A stretch of DNA of 64,000 nucleotides from Caulobacter sp. UNC358MFTsu5.1 (GTDB lineage Bacteria; Pseudomonadota; Alphaproteobacteria; Caulobacterales; Caulobacteraceae), in NCBI RefSeq assembly GCF_000712075.1, contig NZ_JONW01000007.1, positions 372,001 to 436,000 on the forward strand, given 5' to 3'. The position numbers and the translations under genes were made by a program. A model generated the notes under the pieces. That model searched no databases. It saw only the letters and a list, made by a program, of their open reading frames with translations, and was not told the DNA's origin. Of this stretch, positions 39,959 through 50,505 are shown piece by piece. Every line of letters starts with the position of its first letter. Position 1 is the first letter of the stretch.

Positions 39959-41524
39959 TTACTGATCCAGCCGGAAGTCGATCACCCGCGCGCCGCTGGC
40001 CACCGCATCCAGGGTCTTGGTCTCGGCGCCCATCAGCTTGCGATAGGTCCAGTACGAGGCCATGACCTTCTCGACGTAGTTGCGGGTTTCCTGGGCCGGC
40101 AGGCTCTCGATCAGCAGCAGCGGGTCGCAGTCGGCGCCGCCGAGCTGTTCCTGGGTCTTGATCAGGGTGCCCGGGCCGCCGTTGTAGGCCGCCACGGCGC
40201 GGAACAGGTCGGGGCTCTGCAGGCCCCGGTCCATCAGCCAGGTGAAGTAGTCCTGGCCGACGCGCAGGTTGAAGCTGGGGTCGAACAGCGGCGTGGTGTC
40301 GGCCAGCAGCTTGTCGTCGCCGGCCGCGCGGGCGGCGGCCACCGGCATCAGCTGCATCAGGCCCACGGCGCCGGCGCCCGACATGGCGTAGGGGTCGAAG
40401 CGGCTTTCCTGGCGCACCAGGGCGTAGACCATGGCCTTGTCGATCGTGAAGCCGCCCTTGGGCTCCAGCGGGGGCAGGGGGTAGTCCTCGCCGCCCACGC
40501 GCTTGACCGCGCGGCCGGCGTTCAGCGGGGCCTTCTCGTTGAGGGCCAGGGCCAGGTCGGTCCAGTCGCCGCGGGCCTTGGGGTTGTCGCTGGCCAGGGA
40601 CAGGCCGGCGCGCAGCTCCTGGCCGGCCTCGGCCCAGCGGCCGATCTGGGCCAGGGCGGCGGCGCGGCGGGCGCGGGGATCGGCGGCCAGCAGGCGGGCC
40701 AGCGAGTCCACGTCCGGCCCCTCGTACGAGACCTTGGTCAGGAGGGCGGCGATCGGGTCGTCCTGGGCCAGGGCCAGGCCGGACAGGGCCAGCTGGCGGG
40801 CGGCGATCATGCCGTAGAAGGTGTTGGGCGCGCGGGCGGCGGTGCTGAGCAGGTCCTCGACATCGCGGGCCTGGCCGCCCGAGGCGGCCGAGCGCGCGGC
40901 CCAGAACGCGGCGGCCGAGCGCAGCCATTCGTCCTGGTTCTCGTCGTCGGCGACCCGTTCGAAATAGGTCCGGGCCTGGGCGTAGGCCTGCAGGCGGAAG
41001 GCGGAGAGGCCGGCGATCCATGGCTCGCTCGCGGCCTGGGCCAGGGTCAGGGCCTTCTTCACGTCGCCGGAATAATAGGCCTCGCGGGCGGCGCGGGCCT
41101 TGTCGGCCGGGGCGGGGCCCTTGGCGCCGGCCACGAACAGGGCCGGGATTTTCGGGGCGGCGGCGCGGGCCGGCTTGCGCTTGACCGCCAGGGTGTAGAC
41201 CCGGTCGGCCCCGGCCTGGTCGCCATAGGCGGCCAGCCAGTCGGTCAGCTCGTCATAGCTGGCCGAATAGGCGTTGGGGTGCATGATCTTGGTGAATTCC
41301 AGCCGGCCCCGCAGGCTGCGGTCGCGGGCGTTGGCGGCCGCGGCCTCGGCGGCGTCGAAGTCACCGTGGTCGGCGGCGGCGAAGGCGGCGCGATAGAAGC
41401 GGGCGTCGGCGTCCGACAGCGGCTCGAGCGCCGAGGCATGGGCGCTCACGGCGACGCTGAAAGCGGCCATGAGGCAAAACACGAAGGCCGAGAAAACGGC
41501 CAGAGGGCGAGCTAGAAGCTGCAA
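39959..41524 (-). CDS. Soluble lytic murein transglycosylase
   Basis: A 521-residue periplasmic enzyme that cleaves peptidoglycan between MurNAc and GlcNAc with anhydro-ring formation. A signal peptide (about 1-30) is followed by a long alpha-superhelical region (Ala-rich TPR-like pairs) and a C-terminal SLT/lysozyme-like domain: VRQESRFDPYAMSGAGAVGLMQLMP contains the catalytic glutamate, and AVAAYNGGPGTL and ETRNYVEKVM are family motifs. Start is a TTG at 41524; an ATG at 41470 would remove most of the leader's n-region. Slt70-like overall but shorter. Confidence 0.92.
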   Translation of the reverse strand: MQLLARPLAVFSAFVFCLMAAFSVAVSAHASALEPLSDADARFYRAAFAAADHGDFDAAEAAAANARDRSLRGRLEFTKIMHPNAYSASYDELTDWLAAYGDQAGADRVYTLAVKRKPARAAAPKIPALFVAGAKGPAPADKARAAREAYYSGDVKKALTLAQAASEPWIAGLSAFRLQAYAQARTYFERVADDENQDEWLRSAAAFWAARSAASGGQARDVEDLLSTAARAPNTFYGMIAARQLALSGLALAQDDPIAALLTKVSYEGPDVDSLARLLAADPRARRAAALAQIGRWAEAGQELRAGLSLASDNPKARGDWTDLALALNEKAPLNAGRAVKRVGGEDYPLPPLEPKGGFTIDKAMVYALVRQESRFDPYAMSGAGAVGLMQLMPVAAARAAGDDKLLADTTPLFDPSFNLRVGQDYFTWLMDRGLQSPDLFRAVAAYNGGPGTLIKTQEQLGGADCDPLLLIESLPAQETRNYVEKVMASYWTYRKLMGAETKTLDAVASGARVIDFRLDQ

Positions 41525-41590
41525 TGCGTTTCCGCGCCCTTGCCCCGAAAGGCTCCCCGACGCGTCCCGTTCAACTGGTCGTCCGAATCT

Positions 41591-42412
41591 CTAGTTGGGA
41601 CGCTCGGGGCGATCAAGTCTTTCGCTGAGCGTCAGCATGTCGGCCCAGGCCTTCTTCTTGGCGTCGGGCTTCCGCAGCAGGAACGCCGGATGCAAGGTGG
41701 GCAAGGCCGGAAGCTCGGTTTGGCCGTCGGCGGAGGTCCACTCGAACCACCGGCCGCGCAGCGACAATATGCCTTCCTCGCGCTTCAATAGGCTCTTGGC
41801 CGAGGCGCCGCCCACCAGCAGCAGGATCTTGGGCTGGACCAGCTGGATCGCCCGCTCCAGGAACGGCGCGCAGATCGCCTGCTCCTGCGGGGTCGGCGTG
41901 CGGTTGCCGGGCGGACGCCAGAACACGGTGTTGGTGACGAAGGCGCGGTCCAGCAGGCCGGCGGCCTTCAGCATGCGGTCCAGCAACTGGCCGGCGCGGC
42001 CGACGAAAGGCGCGCCCTGCTGGTCCTCGTCGGCGCCGGGGGCCTCGCCGATGATCATCAGCGGCGCGTCGGCCGGGCCGCGCGACACCACGGCCTGGCG
42101 CGCGCCCTGGGTCTTCAGCGGGCAGCCGTCGAAGGCGGCGATGGCGGCGGCCAGGGCGGGCAGGTCGGCGCAGGCGGCGGCCAGGGCCGTGGCCTCGGCG
42201 ACGGCGGCGCCCAGGTCCGGGCCGCGTCCGAAGGCGGGAGCCACGACGGCGGCGACGGGCGGCGGAGGCGGGGGCTCGCGGCGGGCGCGCAGCATCGCCG
42301 CGCCTTCGGCCAGGCGATCGATCGGCTCGTCCGCGTACGAGGCCTCGACGCCCGCGTCGGCCCAGAAGGCGAGCAGGCTTTCCACGGCGCGCGGATCGAC
42401 GGCGAGGTCCAT
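41591..42412 (-). CDS. Uracil-DNA glycosylase, family 4/5 type
   Basis: A 273-residue base-excision-repair enzyme. The catalytic-site motifs are GEAPGADEDQQGAPFVGRAGQLLD and the C-terminal HPAFLLR. Cysteines in FDGCPLK and AICAPFL are among those that ligate the 4Fe-4S cluster in thermostable-type (family 4) UDGs. The N-terminal 90 residues form an Ala/Pro-rich extension common in alphaproteobacterial members. Divergent from the ETF-ubiquinone oxidoreductase. Confidence 0.9.
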   Translation of the reverse strand: MDLAVDPRAVESLLAFWADAGVEASYADEPIDRLAEGAAMLRARREPPPPPPVAAVVAPAFGRGPDLGAAVAEATALAAACADLPALAAAIAAFDGCPLKTQGARQAVVSRGPADAPLMIIGEAPGADEDQQGAPFVGRAGQLLDRMLKAAGLLDRAFVTNTVFWRPPGNRTPTPQEQAICAPFLERAIQLVQPKILLLVGGASAKSLLKREEGILSLRGRWFEWTSADGQTELPALPTLHPAFLLRKPDAKKKAWADMLTLSERLDRPERPN

Positions 42413-42585
42413 GCCGTCTCTTAGCGCGATCCTCCGATCACCGCCACGTCAGCCGCTTGAAGATTGACGCTGCATCGCAGCAAAAAACATTCGTTTATTC
42501 TTGACCACCTCCGCGTCACCTCACGATAAGCTTCGACTCAAACAGCAAAGAACGCGGGCAGAGTGCGCCCGGGCGGGAGACCTCA

Positions 42586-44259
42586 ATGAGCGAAGAGCTC
42601 GAACGCGAGTCGATGGAATACGACGTCGTCATCGTCGGCGGCGGACCGGCGGGCCTTTCGGCCGCCATCCGACTCAAGCAACTGGCGGCGCAGGCCGGGA
42701 CCGAGGTTTCGGTGGCGGTGCTGGAAAAGGGCTCCGAGGTCGGCGCCCACATCCTGTCGGGCGCGGTGATCGACCCCAAGGGCCTGGCCGAGCTGTTCCC
42801 CGACTGGAAGGAACGCGGCGCGCCGCTGGAGACCCCGGTCAAGACCGACCGCTTCCGGCTGCTGGGCCCGCAGGGCGACATGGCCCTGCCGATGTTCGCC
42901 ATGCCGCCGTTCATGCACAACCACGGCTGCTACATCGGCTCGCTGGGCAACCTCTCGCGCTGGCTGGCGGCCCAGGCCGAGGAACTGGGCGTCGAGATCT
43001 ATCCGGGCTTCGCGGCTTCGGACATGGTCTGGAACGACGACGGCTCGCTGAAGGGCGTCGTGGTCGGCGTGGTCGGGATCGCCAAGGACGGCCACCACAA
43101 GCCCGACTACCAGCCGGGCATGGAGCTGCACGGCAAGTACGTGTTCATCGCCGAGGGCGTGCGCGGCTCGCTGGCCAAGCAGCTGATCGCCAAGTTCGAC
43201 CTGTCGGCCGGAAAGTCGCCGCAGAAGTTCGGCATCGGCATCAAGGAACTGTGGCAGGTGCCGCCCGAGAAACACCAGCTGGGCCTGGTCGAGCACACGA
43301 CCGGCTGGCCGCTGGACGACAAGACCGGCGGCGGCAGCTTCATGTACCACTTCGGGGACAACTACGTGTCCATCGGCTACGTGGTGCACCTCAACTACAA
43401 GAACCCCTGGATGTCGCCGTTCGACGAGTTCCAGCGGTTCAAGCACCATCCGGCGGTCAAGCCGCACCTGGAAGGCGGCAAGCGCATCGCCTACGGCGCG
43501 CGGGCCATCACCGAGGGCGGCTATCAGTCGGTCCCGAAGCTGACCTTCCCGGGCGGCGTGCTGATCGGCTGCTCGGCCGGCTTCGTCAACGTGCCGCGCA
43601 TCAAGGGCAGCCATAACGCCGTCAAGACCGGCATGCTGGCCGCCGAGGCGGCCTTCGCCGCGATCGGCGCAGGGCGGGCCAGCGACGAGCTGATCGAATA
43701 CCAGACCGCCTATGAAGGCTCGTGGGTGGCCAAGGAGCTGAAGGTCGTCCGCAACGCCAAGCCGCTGCTGGGCAAGCTGGGCACGTTCCTGGGCGGCGCG
43801 GCCGGCATGTTCGACATGTGGTGCACGCACCTGCTGGGCGGCTTCTCGTTCTTCGGCACGCTGAAGCACGACAAGACCGACGCGGAGTCGACCGGCCTGG
43901 CCAAGGACTACAAGCCCCTGGTCTATCCCAAGCCGGACGGCGTGATCAGCTTCGACAAGCTGAGCTCGGTGTTCCTGTCGGCCACCAACCACGAGGAAGA
44001 CCAGCCGGCCCACCTGAAGCTGAAGGACCCGACGATCCCGATCACGGTCAACCTGCCCAAGTACGGCGAACCGGCGCGACTGTACTGCCCGGCGGGCGTC
44101 TACGAGGTGCTCTACAACGAGCAGGGCCAGGACCCGCGCTTCCAGATCAACGCCCAGAACTGCGTCCACTGCAAAACCTGCGATATCAAGGACCCGTCGC
44201 AGAACATCGTCTGGACCACGCCCGAGGGCGGCGGCGGCCCGACCTACCCGAACATGTAG
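42586..44259 (+). CDS. Electron transfer flavoprotein-ubiquinone oxidoreductase
   Basis: A 557-residue membrane-associated enzyme that passes electrons from ETF (fatty-acid and amino-acid oxidation) to ubiquinone. FAD-binding GGGPAGLSAAIRLKQ (about 20-34), a ubiquinone/membrane-dipping middle region, and the C-terminal 4Fe-4S cluster with CVHCKTCDIKDP plus the upstream cysteine in LYCPAGVYEV. Length matches the family. RBS GGGAG is 9 bases before the ATG. A terminator follows. Confidence 0.95.
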   Translation: MSEELERESMEYDVVIVGGGPAGLSAAIRLKQLAAQAGTEVSVAVLEKGSEVGAHILSGAVIDPKGLAELFPDWKERGAPLETPVKTDRFRLLGPQGDMALPMFAMPPFMHNHGCYIGSLGNLSRWLAAQAEELGVEIYPGFAASDMVWNDDGSLKGVVVGVVGIAKDGHHKPDYQPGMELHGKYVFIAEGVRGSLAKQLIAKFDLSAGKSPQKFGIGIKELWQVPPEKHQLGLVEHTTGWPLDDKTGGGSFMYHFGDNYVSIGYVVHLNYKNPWMSPFDEFQRFKHHPAVKPHLEGGKRIAYGARAITEGGYQSVPKLTFPGGVLIGCSAGFVNVPRIKGSHNAVKTGMLAAEAAFAAIGAGRASDELIEYQTAYEGSWVAKELKVVRNAKPLLGKLGTFLGGAAGMFDMWCTHLLGGFSFFGTLKHDKTDAESTGLAKDYKPLVYPKPDGVISFDKLSSVFLSATNHEEDQPAHLKLKDPTIPITVNLPKYGEPARLYCPAGVYEVLYNEQGQDPRFQINAQNCVHCKTCDIKDPSQNIVWTTPEGGGGPTYPNM

Positions 44260-44263
44260 AAGA

Positions 44264-44327
44264 GGGGCCTTTGAAAGGCCCCGATGGACGTCTAAGGCGC
44301 GGTTCGAACTTCGGACCGCGCCTTTTT
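44264..44327 (+). terminator. Tandem hairpin and Rho-independent terminator after ETF-QO
   Basis: A first palindrome GGGGCCTTT-G-AAAGGCCCC (44264-44282) is followed by the terminator proper: AAGGCGCGGT (44294-44303) pairing with ACCGCGCCTT (44315-44324) and a run TTTTT. Confidence 0.88.
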
Positions 44328-44363
44328 CTTGCGGCCCGCCCGGAAACCGATGAGGGTGCGGAT

Positions 44364-46085
44364 ATGACGCGTACCAAGCTTCTCCTCGCCCTTCTCGCCG
44401 CCTCGACCCTGGGCGCCTGCGCCGCCGCGCCGCCCGGGCCGGACCTGCGCGGCCAGCTCGCCATGGGCTCGGCCTGGGGCTCCAGCCGGTCGGCCTACGG
44501 TCAGTTCCTGGCCGGCCAGGCGGCCCTGCTGAACGGCTCGAACGCCCAGGCGGCGAGCTATTTCGACGAGGCGCGGCAGCTGGGCGAAGACCCGGGCGTG
44601 CTGGCCGACCGCGCGTTCACCGCCGCCCTGCTGGCCGGCGACGTGTCGCGCGCCGCGGCCCTGGCGCCGCAGGGAACCGACGCCAACGAGCAGGTGCGCC
44701 GGCTGGGCGTGCTGACCCGGGTGGTCGACCTGATGGCCGTGGGCAAGGCCCGCGACGCCCAGACCCTGCTGAAGACCGAGACCCTGGGCTTCCCCCATCG
44801 TCCCGCCGCCGTCCTGCTGGCTCCCTGGCTGGCCGCCGCCGCGGGCGACGCCAACGGCGCGGTGGTGCGTCCCGAGCTGCAGGGCGACCGGTTCGTGCAG
44901 TATTTCGGCCAGCTGAGCCAGGCGCGGCTGTACGAGCGCGCCAAGCGCTATGACGAGGCCGAGACCGACTACAAGGCGCTGATGGCGATCGAGAACGCCC
45001 GCGCCTTGTTCGTCGAGGACTACGGCGCGTTCCTGGAACGCCGCAAGCGCCAGGCCGAGGCCCTGGCCCTGTACGACGCGGCCCTGGCGCGCGATCCGGA
45101 CGACCAGGGCCTGCGGACGGCCCGGGCCCGCGCCGCGGCGCGCGGCCCCGCGCCGGCCATGCCGACCGACAAGCAGGGCGCGGCCCACATGCTGGTCGCC
45201 TGCGCCGCAACCTTCGCCAGCGAGCGCCAGAGCCAGTTCGGCCTGGCCTATCTGCGCCTGGCCCTGCGGCTGGACCCCAAGCGCGACGACGCCTGGCTGC
45301 TGGTCGGCGATCTGCTGGGCCAGGACGACGACGACGCCGGCGCCCGCGAGGCCTACGCCAAGGTGCCGTCGACCTCGCCGCGCTATGTCGCCGCCCAGTC
45401 GAAGCTGGCCTGGAGCCTCCAGGGCAGCGGCGAGAAGGACAAGGCCGTCGCCCTGGCGCACCAGTCCGCCGTGGCCGCGCCGAAGGACCGCGACGCCCAG
45501 ATCACCTATGCCGACCTGCTGCGGGCCAACGAGCGCTGGTCGGAGTCGGCCGCCGCCCTGGACCCGCTGATCGCCGGCGAGGGCGACAAGCCCGATTGGC
45601 GGCTGCTCTACATGCGCGGCATCTCGCTGGAACGGGCCGGGCGCTGGCCGGACGCCGAGCGCGACCTGCTGACGGCGGTCAAGCTGAACCCGGACGAGCC
45701 CGACCTGCTGAACTATCTGGGCTATTCGTGGATCGATCGCGGCGTGCACCTGCCCGAGGCCATCGCCATGGTCCAGAAGGCCGTCGACGCCCGCCCGCAG
45801 TCGGGCGCGATGCTCGACTCCCTGGGCTGGGGCTACTACCGGCAGGGCGACTACAAGACCGCCGTGGCCAAGCTGGAGCAGGCCGTCGAGCTGGAGCCGG
45901 GCGACCCGGACGTCAACGGCCACCTGGGCGACGCCTACTGGCGCATCGGCCGCCAGGTCGAGGCGCGCTACCAGTGGCAGCGGGTGCTCAGCCTGGAGCC
46001 GGACGAGAAGCAGAAGGCCGAGGCCGAGGCCAAGCTCAAGGACGGCCTGGACGGTCCGCCGGCCAAGGTGGCCTCCAGCCAGTAG
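44364..46085 (+). CDS. TPR-repeat lipoprotein
   Basis: A 573-residue outer-membrane lipoprotein candidate. The leader ends in the lipobox LGAC with the lipid-accepting cysteine at residue 19. The rest is a run of tetratricopeptide repeats: an N-terminal irregular set, then clear TPRs such as LARLYERAKRYDEAETDYKAL, AEALALYDAALARDPDD, AERDLLTAVKLNPDEPDLL, SLGWGYYRQGDYKTAVAKLEQAVELEPGD and YWRIGRQVEARYQWQRVLSL. Such proteins scaffold envelope complexes. The ATG at 44364 directly follows the terminator of the previous gene, so it has its own promoter. IspE starts 58 bp downstream. Confidence 0.9.
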   Translation: MTRTKLLLALLAASTLGACAAAPPGPDLRGQLAMGSAWGSSRSAYGQFLAGQAALLNGSNAQAASYFDEARQLGEDPGVLADRAFTAALLAGDVSRAAALAPQGTDANEQVRRLGVLTRVVDLMAVGKARDAQTLLKTETLGFPHRPAAVLLAPWLAAAAGDANGAVVRPELQGDRFVQYFGQLSQARLYERAKRYDEAETDYKALMAIENARALFVEDYGAFLERRKRQAEALALYDAALARDPDDQGLRTARARAAARGPAPAMPTDKQGAAHMLVACAATFASERQSQFGLAYLRLALRLDPKRDDAWLLVGDLLGQDDDDAGAREAYAKVPSTSPRYVAAQSKLAWSLQGSGEKDKAVALAHQSAVAAPKDRDAQITYADLLRANERWSESAAALDPLIAGEGDKPDWRLLYMRGISLERAGRWPDAERDLLTAVKLNPDEPDLLNYLGYSWIDRGVHLPEAIAMVQKAVDARPQSGAMLDSLGWGYYRQGDYKTAVAKLEQAVELEPGDPDVNGHLGDAYWRIGRQVEARYQWQRVLSLEPDEKQKAEAEAKLKDGLDGPPAKVASSQ

Positions 46086-46143
46086 CCCGACGATTTCCTA
46101 GACGCTTCCCTCCGACGCTTCCCAGACGCTTCAAGGGCACGCC

Positions 46144-47025
46144 ATGCGCCTCGACGCCTTCGCCCCGGCCAAGGTCAACCTGTTCCTGCACGTCGGTGGT
46201 CCCGACGCCGAGGGCTATCACCCGATCTCCAGCCTGATGCTGTTCGCCGACGTCGGCGACCGGGTCCGGCTGCAGGCGGCCGATGCGCCCAGCTTCGAGG
46301 CGACGGGGCGGTTCGGCGGCGAGATCCCGCTGGACGACGGCAATCTGGTGGTGCGGGCCGCGAACGCCCTGCGCGCCCGGCTGGGCGGGCCGGTCCCGCC
46401 GTTCCGCCTGATCCTCGACAAGGCCCTGCCGATCGCGGCCGGCCTGGGCGGGGGCTCCAGCGACGCGGGGGCGGCGTTGCGGCTGCTGCGCGGGGCCTTG
46501 GCCCCGGAGCTGTCCGACGCCGAACTGGAAGCCGTGGCCGGAAGCCTGGGCGCCGACGGCGCGGCCTGCCTGTGGGGCGCGCCGGTGATGGCGGAGGGCA
46601 GGGGCGAGCGCCTGTCGCCCGCGCCGGCCCTGCCGGAACTGCACGCCGTCCTGGTCAATCCGCTGGTCCCGTCGCCGACCGGGGCGGTCTACCGCGCTTA
46701 CGACGCGGCGGTTCATCCCGAGGGCGAGGCGCCGCCGCCGATGCTGGACGGGCTGGAGAGCGCCGAGGAGGTTTGCGCCTGGCTGGCCGGCTTCACCCGC
46801 AACGACCTGCAGCCCCCGGCCGTGGCCCTGGAGCCGCGCATCGGCCAGGTGCTGGACCTGCTGGCCGACGAACCCGAGACCCTGCTGGCCCGGATGTCCG
46901 GCTCGGGCGCCACCTGCTTCGCCCTCTGCGCCGGCGACATCGAGGCCGAGGGCCTGGCCGAGCGGATCGAGCAGATGCGGCCGGACTGGTGGGTCAAGCG
47001 CTGCCGCCTGGGCGGGCCGTTCTAG
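46144..47025 (+). CDS. ispE: 4-diphosphocytidyl-2-C-methyl-D-erythritol kinase
   Basis: A 293-residue GHMP kinase catalysing the ATP-dependent step of the MEP isoprenoid pathway. Substrate motif APAKVNLFLHVGG at the N-terminus, ATP-binding glycine/serine loop LPIAAGLGGGSSDAGAAL in the middle, and C-terminal MSGSGATCFAL. Follows the TPR lipoprotein by 58 bp and is probably co-transcribed with it. A repeat-rich gap begins at its stop. Confidence 0.95.
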   Translation: MRLDAFAPAKVNLFLHVGGPDAEGYHPISSLMLFADVGDRVRLQAADAPSFEATGRFGGEIPLDDGNLVVRAANALRARLGGPVPPFRLILDKALPIAAGLGGGSSDAGAALRLLRGALAPELSDAELEAVAGSLGADGAACLWGAPVMAEGRGERLSPAPALPELHAVLVNPLVPSPTGAVYRAYDAAVHPEGEAPPPMLDGLESAEEVCAWLAGFTRNDLQPPAVALEPRIGQVLDLLADEPETLLARMSGSGATCFALCAGDIEAEGLAERIEQMRPDWWVKRCRLGGPF

Positions 47026-47043
47026 GCGCCGACGGATGCTGCC

Positions 47044-47069
47044 GGGGACATGCCCTTGGGCGTGTCCCC
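47044..47069. repeat. GGGGACA/TGTCCCC palindromic repeat
   Basis: A 26-nt element GGGGACA-N12-TGTCCCC, 19 bp after the ispE stop. Its internal TGCCCTTG block is shared with the left arm at 20116-20142. Confidence 0.8.
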
Positions 47070-47091
47070 AGGTTTCGCGCCGAGCCAAGCC

Positions 47092-47157
47092 GGGGACGCG
47101 CACTCACGACCGTGCGTTCGCCGGTTCGCAGGGCGCTTGGGGTGAGTGCGTGTCCCC
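47092..47157. repeat. GGGGACGCGCACTCAC inverted repeat
   Basis: Arm 47092-47107 pairs with GTGAGTGCGTGTCCCC at 47142-47157, one mismatch in 16. Confidence 0.85.
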
Positions 47158-47209
47158 CAAGTCGTCCGCTGAGTTGGGTGTCTAATCCTGTGACGCCGCG
47201 GCCGAAGGA

Positions 47210-47276
47210 GGGGACACGCACTCACACCACGGTCGTTGATTGACTGGCAGAGGCCTTGCCGTGAGTGCGTGTCCCC
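47210..47276. repeat. GGGGACACGCACTCAC inverted repeat, perfect
   Basis: Arm 47210-47225 and arm 47261-47276 are exact 16-bp reverse complements, 35 bp apart. Same sequence class as the preceding element. Confidence 0.88.
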
Positions 47277-47647
47277 GTCACTGCGGCGGCCAAGTCGCTG
47301 AAATCACGGCGCTAAATCTTTATTCCCCGCAGGGTTTCCCGGCGGCCGCATAATGGCTCCACCTCGACGCGGGAAAGGGCGCATGGCCAGCGACCGATGC
47401 GGCGGCGGGGGGCGATCGAGCGGGAAGCTCCTTCGGCGGTCCGAAAGGATCAAACCCCATCCATCTGGTGCCGGCTGGGCTCGGAACACGGATACAGCGT
47501 TGGATGGGGGCCGGTTGAGCAGCAGGCGGGCGATGAGACGCTCGCGGTCCGGGACTGGGGATCGTTGCTCCAGCCCGCCCGTCGGAGGCTTCAAGGCGGC
47601 GAGGTTCCAATAGAACTCAGCGCCGTCGCGCTTCCGGATAACGACCG

Positions 47648-47752
47648 CGCGGAGCGATCGGGCTTCGTCGAAACGGTATTCTTTTTCAAAACTCCGGACG
47701 ATGTCCGGCGCTCCGCAGCCCTTTCCACCCACTCAGCGGTGAACCGCGTGAG
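47648..47752 (-). repeat. Decayed dispersed repeat, copy B
   Basis: On the minus strand, blocks CTCACGCGG, CCGCTGAG, CGGAGCG, GCCGG..CCGGAG, GTTTCG and CGCTCCGCG run in the same order as copy A (20627-20733): the first two are 4 bases apart in both, and the last two 8 bases plus a shared CGA apart in both. Similarity continues past the end (AAG..GACGGCG..TGAG). Confidence 0.6.
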
Positions 47753-47769
47753 GACGATCCGTCGCGCCC

Positions 47770-47804
47770 CAAAAAGAAAAGCGCGGAAGCCGAAGCTTCC
47801 GCGC
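47770..47804 (-). terminator. Rho-independent terminator of amtB
   Basis: On the minus strand, GCGCGGAAGC (47804-47795) with loop TTCG and GCTTCCGCGC (47790-47781) is followed by TTTTCTTTTT. It is 39 bases past the amtB stop. Confidence 0.92.
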
Positions 47805-47843
47805 CCTCCCGATCCGAACCTGGGGTTCGAGCCTTCCCCAGCC

Positions 47844-49382
47844 TTAGCTGTGGTAGGCGCGTTCGCCGTGTTCGGAGATGTCCAGACCTTCTTCCTCGGC
47901 TTCCGGCGAAGCCTTCAGGCCGATGATCAGCTTGATCACGAAGAAGACGATGATCGAGGCGATGGCCGACCAGGCGATGGTGACGCAGACGCCCTTCAGC
48001 TGGGCCAGGACCTGGGTGCCCATGTTGTAGACCGCGTTGTCGCAGGTCGACAGGTCGCCGTCCTTGCCGCAGCTGGTGTAGTCGACGATGCCGGCGCCGC
48101 CGATGACGGGGTTGACCAGGATGCCGGTGCCGATGGCGCCGACGATGCCGCCGATGCCGTGGATGCCGAAGGCGTCCAGGCTGTCATCGTACTTCAGCGC
48201 GTTCTTCACGACCGAGCAGAAGAAGATGCAGATCGGCGAGACGACCAGACCCAGGATGACCGAACCCATCGGACCGGCGAAGCCGGCGGCGGGGGTGACG
48301 GCCACGAGGCCGGCCACGATGCCCGAAGCCAGGCCCAGGGCCGACGGCTTCTTGCGGGTGACCCACTCCACGAGGATCCACGACAGACCGGCGGCGGCGG
48401 TGGCCACGAAGGTGTTGATCATCGCCAGCGAGGCGTAGCCGTTCGATTCCAGGTTGGAGCCGGCGTTGAAGCCGAACCAGCCCACCCACAGCAGACCCGC
48501 GCCCACCAGGGTCAGGGTCAGGGAGTGCGGGGGCATCGGCTCCTTGCCGTAGCCTTGGCGCTTGCCCAGGATCAGGGCGCCGACCAGGGCCGCGACACCG
48601 GCGTTGATGTGCACCACGGTGCCGCCGGCGAAGTCCAGGGCGCCGAAGCCCCAGATCAGACCCGACTTGACGGCCGCGGTCGGAGCCTGGGCGATCGCGT
48701 CAGGACCCGGCCACCACCAGACCATGTGGGCCATCGGATAGTAGGAGAGCAGGGGCCACAGCACCGCGAAGGCGACGATGGCGGCGAACTTCATGCGCTC
48801 GACCAGCGAGCCGACCACGAGGGCGGCGGTGATCGCGGCGAAGGTCGCCTGGAACGAGATGAAGGTGAACTCGGGGATCACCACGCCGGTCGAGAACGTC
48901 GCGACGTTCGAGGCCGGGGTCACGTCCTTGAGGAACAGACGGCTCAGGCCGCCGACGTAGCTGTCCCAGCTGCCGCCGTCGGTGAAGGCGAAGCTGTAGC
49001 CCCACAGCACCCAGGCGACGAAGCCGATGATGGCGACGGTCGACACCTGCATCATCACCGACAGCATGTTCTTGGAGCGGACCAGGCCGCCGTAGAACAG
49101 GGCCAGGCCCGGCAGGATCATCAGCAGGACCAGCAGCGAGGACGTGAGCATCCACGCGTTGTCGCCCTTGTCGTTCTTGTCGACGATGGCGGCGGGAGCG
49201 GCCGCGGCGGGGGCCGGGGCGGCGGCGGCAGGCGCTGCGGCGGCGGGAGCCGGCGCGGCCTCGGCGGGCGCGGCGGCGGCCGGGGCCGCTGTGTCCTGAG
49301 CGAAGGCGACGGCTCCCAGCGGGGCCCCCGCCAGGGTCGCCGCGAGCATCAGCCCGGCCAGCGGTTTAAAGGTCAGTCTCAT
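47844..49382 (-). CDS. amtB: Ammonium transporter AmtB
   Basis: A 512-residue trimeric inner-membrane ammonium channel with about 11 membrane helices. A cleavable leader (about 1-29) and an Ala/Pro-rich linker (about 30-70) precede the channel, as in many alphaproteobacterial Amts. Motifs include [15 protein letters not shown], the pore histidine region PMAHMVWW and [14 protein letters not shown] (second pore histidine), and [11 protein letters not shown] at the C-terminus that contacts GlnK. It is 27 bp downstream of glnK, forming the classic nitrogen-regulated operon. Confidence 0.95.
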   Translation of the reverse strand: MRLTFKPLAGLMLAATLAGAPLGAVAFAQDTAAPAAAAPAEAAPAPAAAAPAAAAPAPAAAAPAAIVDKNDKGDNAWMLTSSLLVLLMILPGLALFYGGLVRSKNMLSVMMQVSTVAIIGFVAWVLWGYSFAFTDGGSWDSYVGGLSRLFLKDVTPASNVATFSTGVVIPEFTFISFQATFAAITAALVVGSLVERMKFAAIVAFAVLWPLLSYYPMAHMVWWWPGPDAIAQAPTAAVKSGLIWGFGALDFAGGTVVHINAGVAALVGALILGKRQGYGKEPMPPHSLTLTLVGAGLLWVGWFGFNAGSNLESNGYASLAMINTFVATAAAGLSWILVEWVTRKKPSALGLASGIVAGLVAVTPAAGFAGPMGSVILGLVVSPICIFFCSVVKNALKYDDSLDAFGIHGIGGIVGAIGTGILVNPVIGGAGIVDYTSCGKDGDLSTCDNAVYNMGTQVLAQLKGVCVTIAWSAIASIIVFFVIKLIIGLKASPEAEEEGLDISEHGERAYHS

Positions 49383-49409
49383 CGTTGGTATCCCCTTTTC
49401 CCCGACGAA

Positions 49410-50070
<661 letters not shown>

Positions 50071-50421
50071 ATGCCGTCCCTCTGGTTGAAGATCGCGCCC
50101 TGGTGCCTGCTGATCGCCTCGAACGTCTTCATGACCTTCGCCTGGTACGGCCATCTGAAGAATCGCTCGACGACGATGCTGGTGGCCATCTTCAGCAGCT
50201 GGCTGATCGCCCTGCCGGAATACTTGCTGGCCGTGCCCGCCAACCGGCTGGGCCACCAAGTCTACACGACGGCTCAGCTGAAGACCGGCCAGGAAGCGAT
50301 CACCCTGATCGTCTTCACGCTGTTCTCGGTGTTCTTCCTGGGCGAGGCGATCAGCTGGAAGGCGCTGGTCGGCTTCGGCTTCATCTTCGTGGGCGTGGCG
50401 ATCGTGATGTTCTTCAAGTAA
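50071..50421 (+). CDS. Small DMT-like membrane protein (DUF486)
   Basis: A 116-residue inner-membrane protein with four predicted helices: [56 protein letters not shown] and [17 protein letters not shown]. This is the DUF486 branch of the drug/metabolite transporter superfamily; transport function is assumed by superfamily only. The ATG at 50071 is used; the nearest Shine-Dalgarno-like GGAG is 14 or more bases upstream, so translation may be weak. Confidence 0.87.
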   Translation: MPSLWLKIAPWCLLIASNVFMTFAWYGHLKNRSTTMLVAIFSSWLIALPEYLLAVPANRLGHQVYTTAQLKTGQEAITLIVFTLFSVFFLGEAISWKALVGFGFIFVGVAIVMFFK

Positions 50422-50505
50422 AGCGTTCACGAACCCGTGATCCTCGCAACGGACTCAAGCTTTGGACGCTGATTGGGCTGTATTTCCTCAATAAGGATCA
50501 GCCCC

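Larger units (their letters stand above)
47026..47843. other. 818-bp intergenic region rich in inverted repeats
   Basis: No supportable gene. It contains a GGGGACA-class palindrome (47044-47069), two longer GGGGACRCGCACTCAC inverted repeats (47092-47157 and 47210-47276), the decayed repeat copy B (47648-47752) and the amtB terminator (47770-47804). A minus-strand open frame at 47304-47732 has no RBS and overlaps copy B. Confidence 0.7.

Noticed and set aside
47304..47732. 142-codon minus-strand frame in the repeat gap
   Set aside because: No RBS, no recognisable family, and its homologue in copy A has shifts and stops in that frame.
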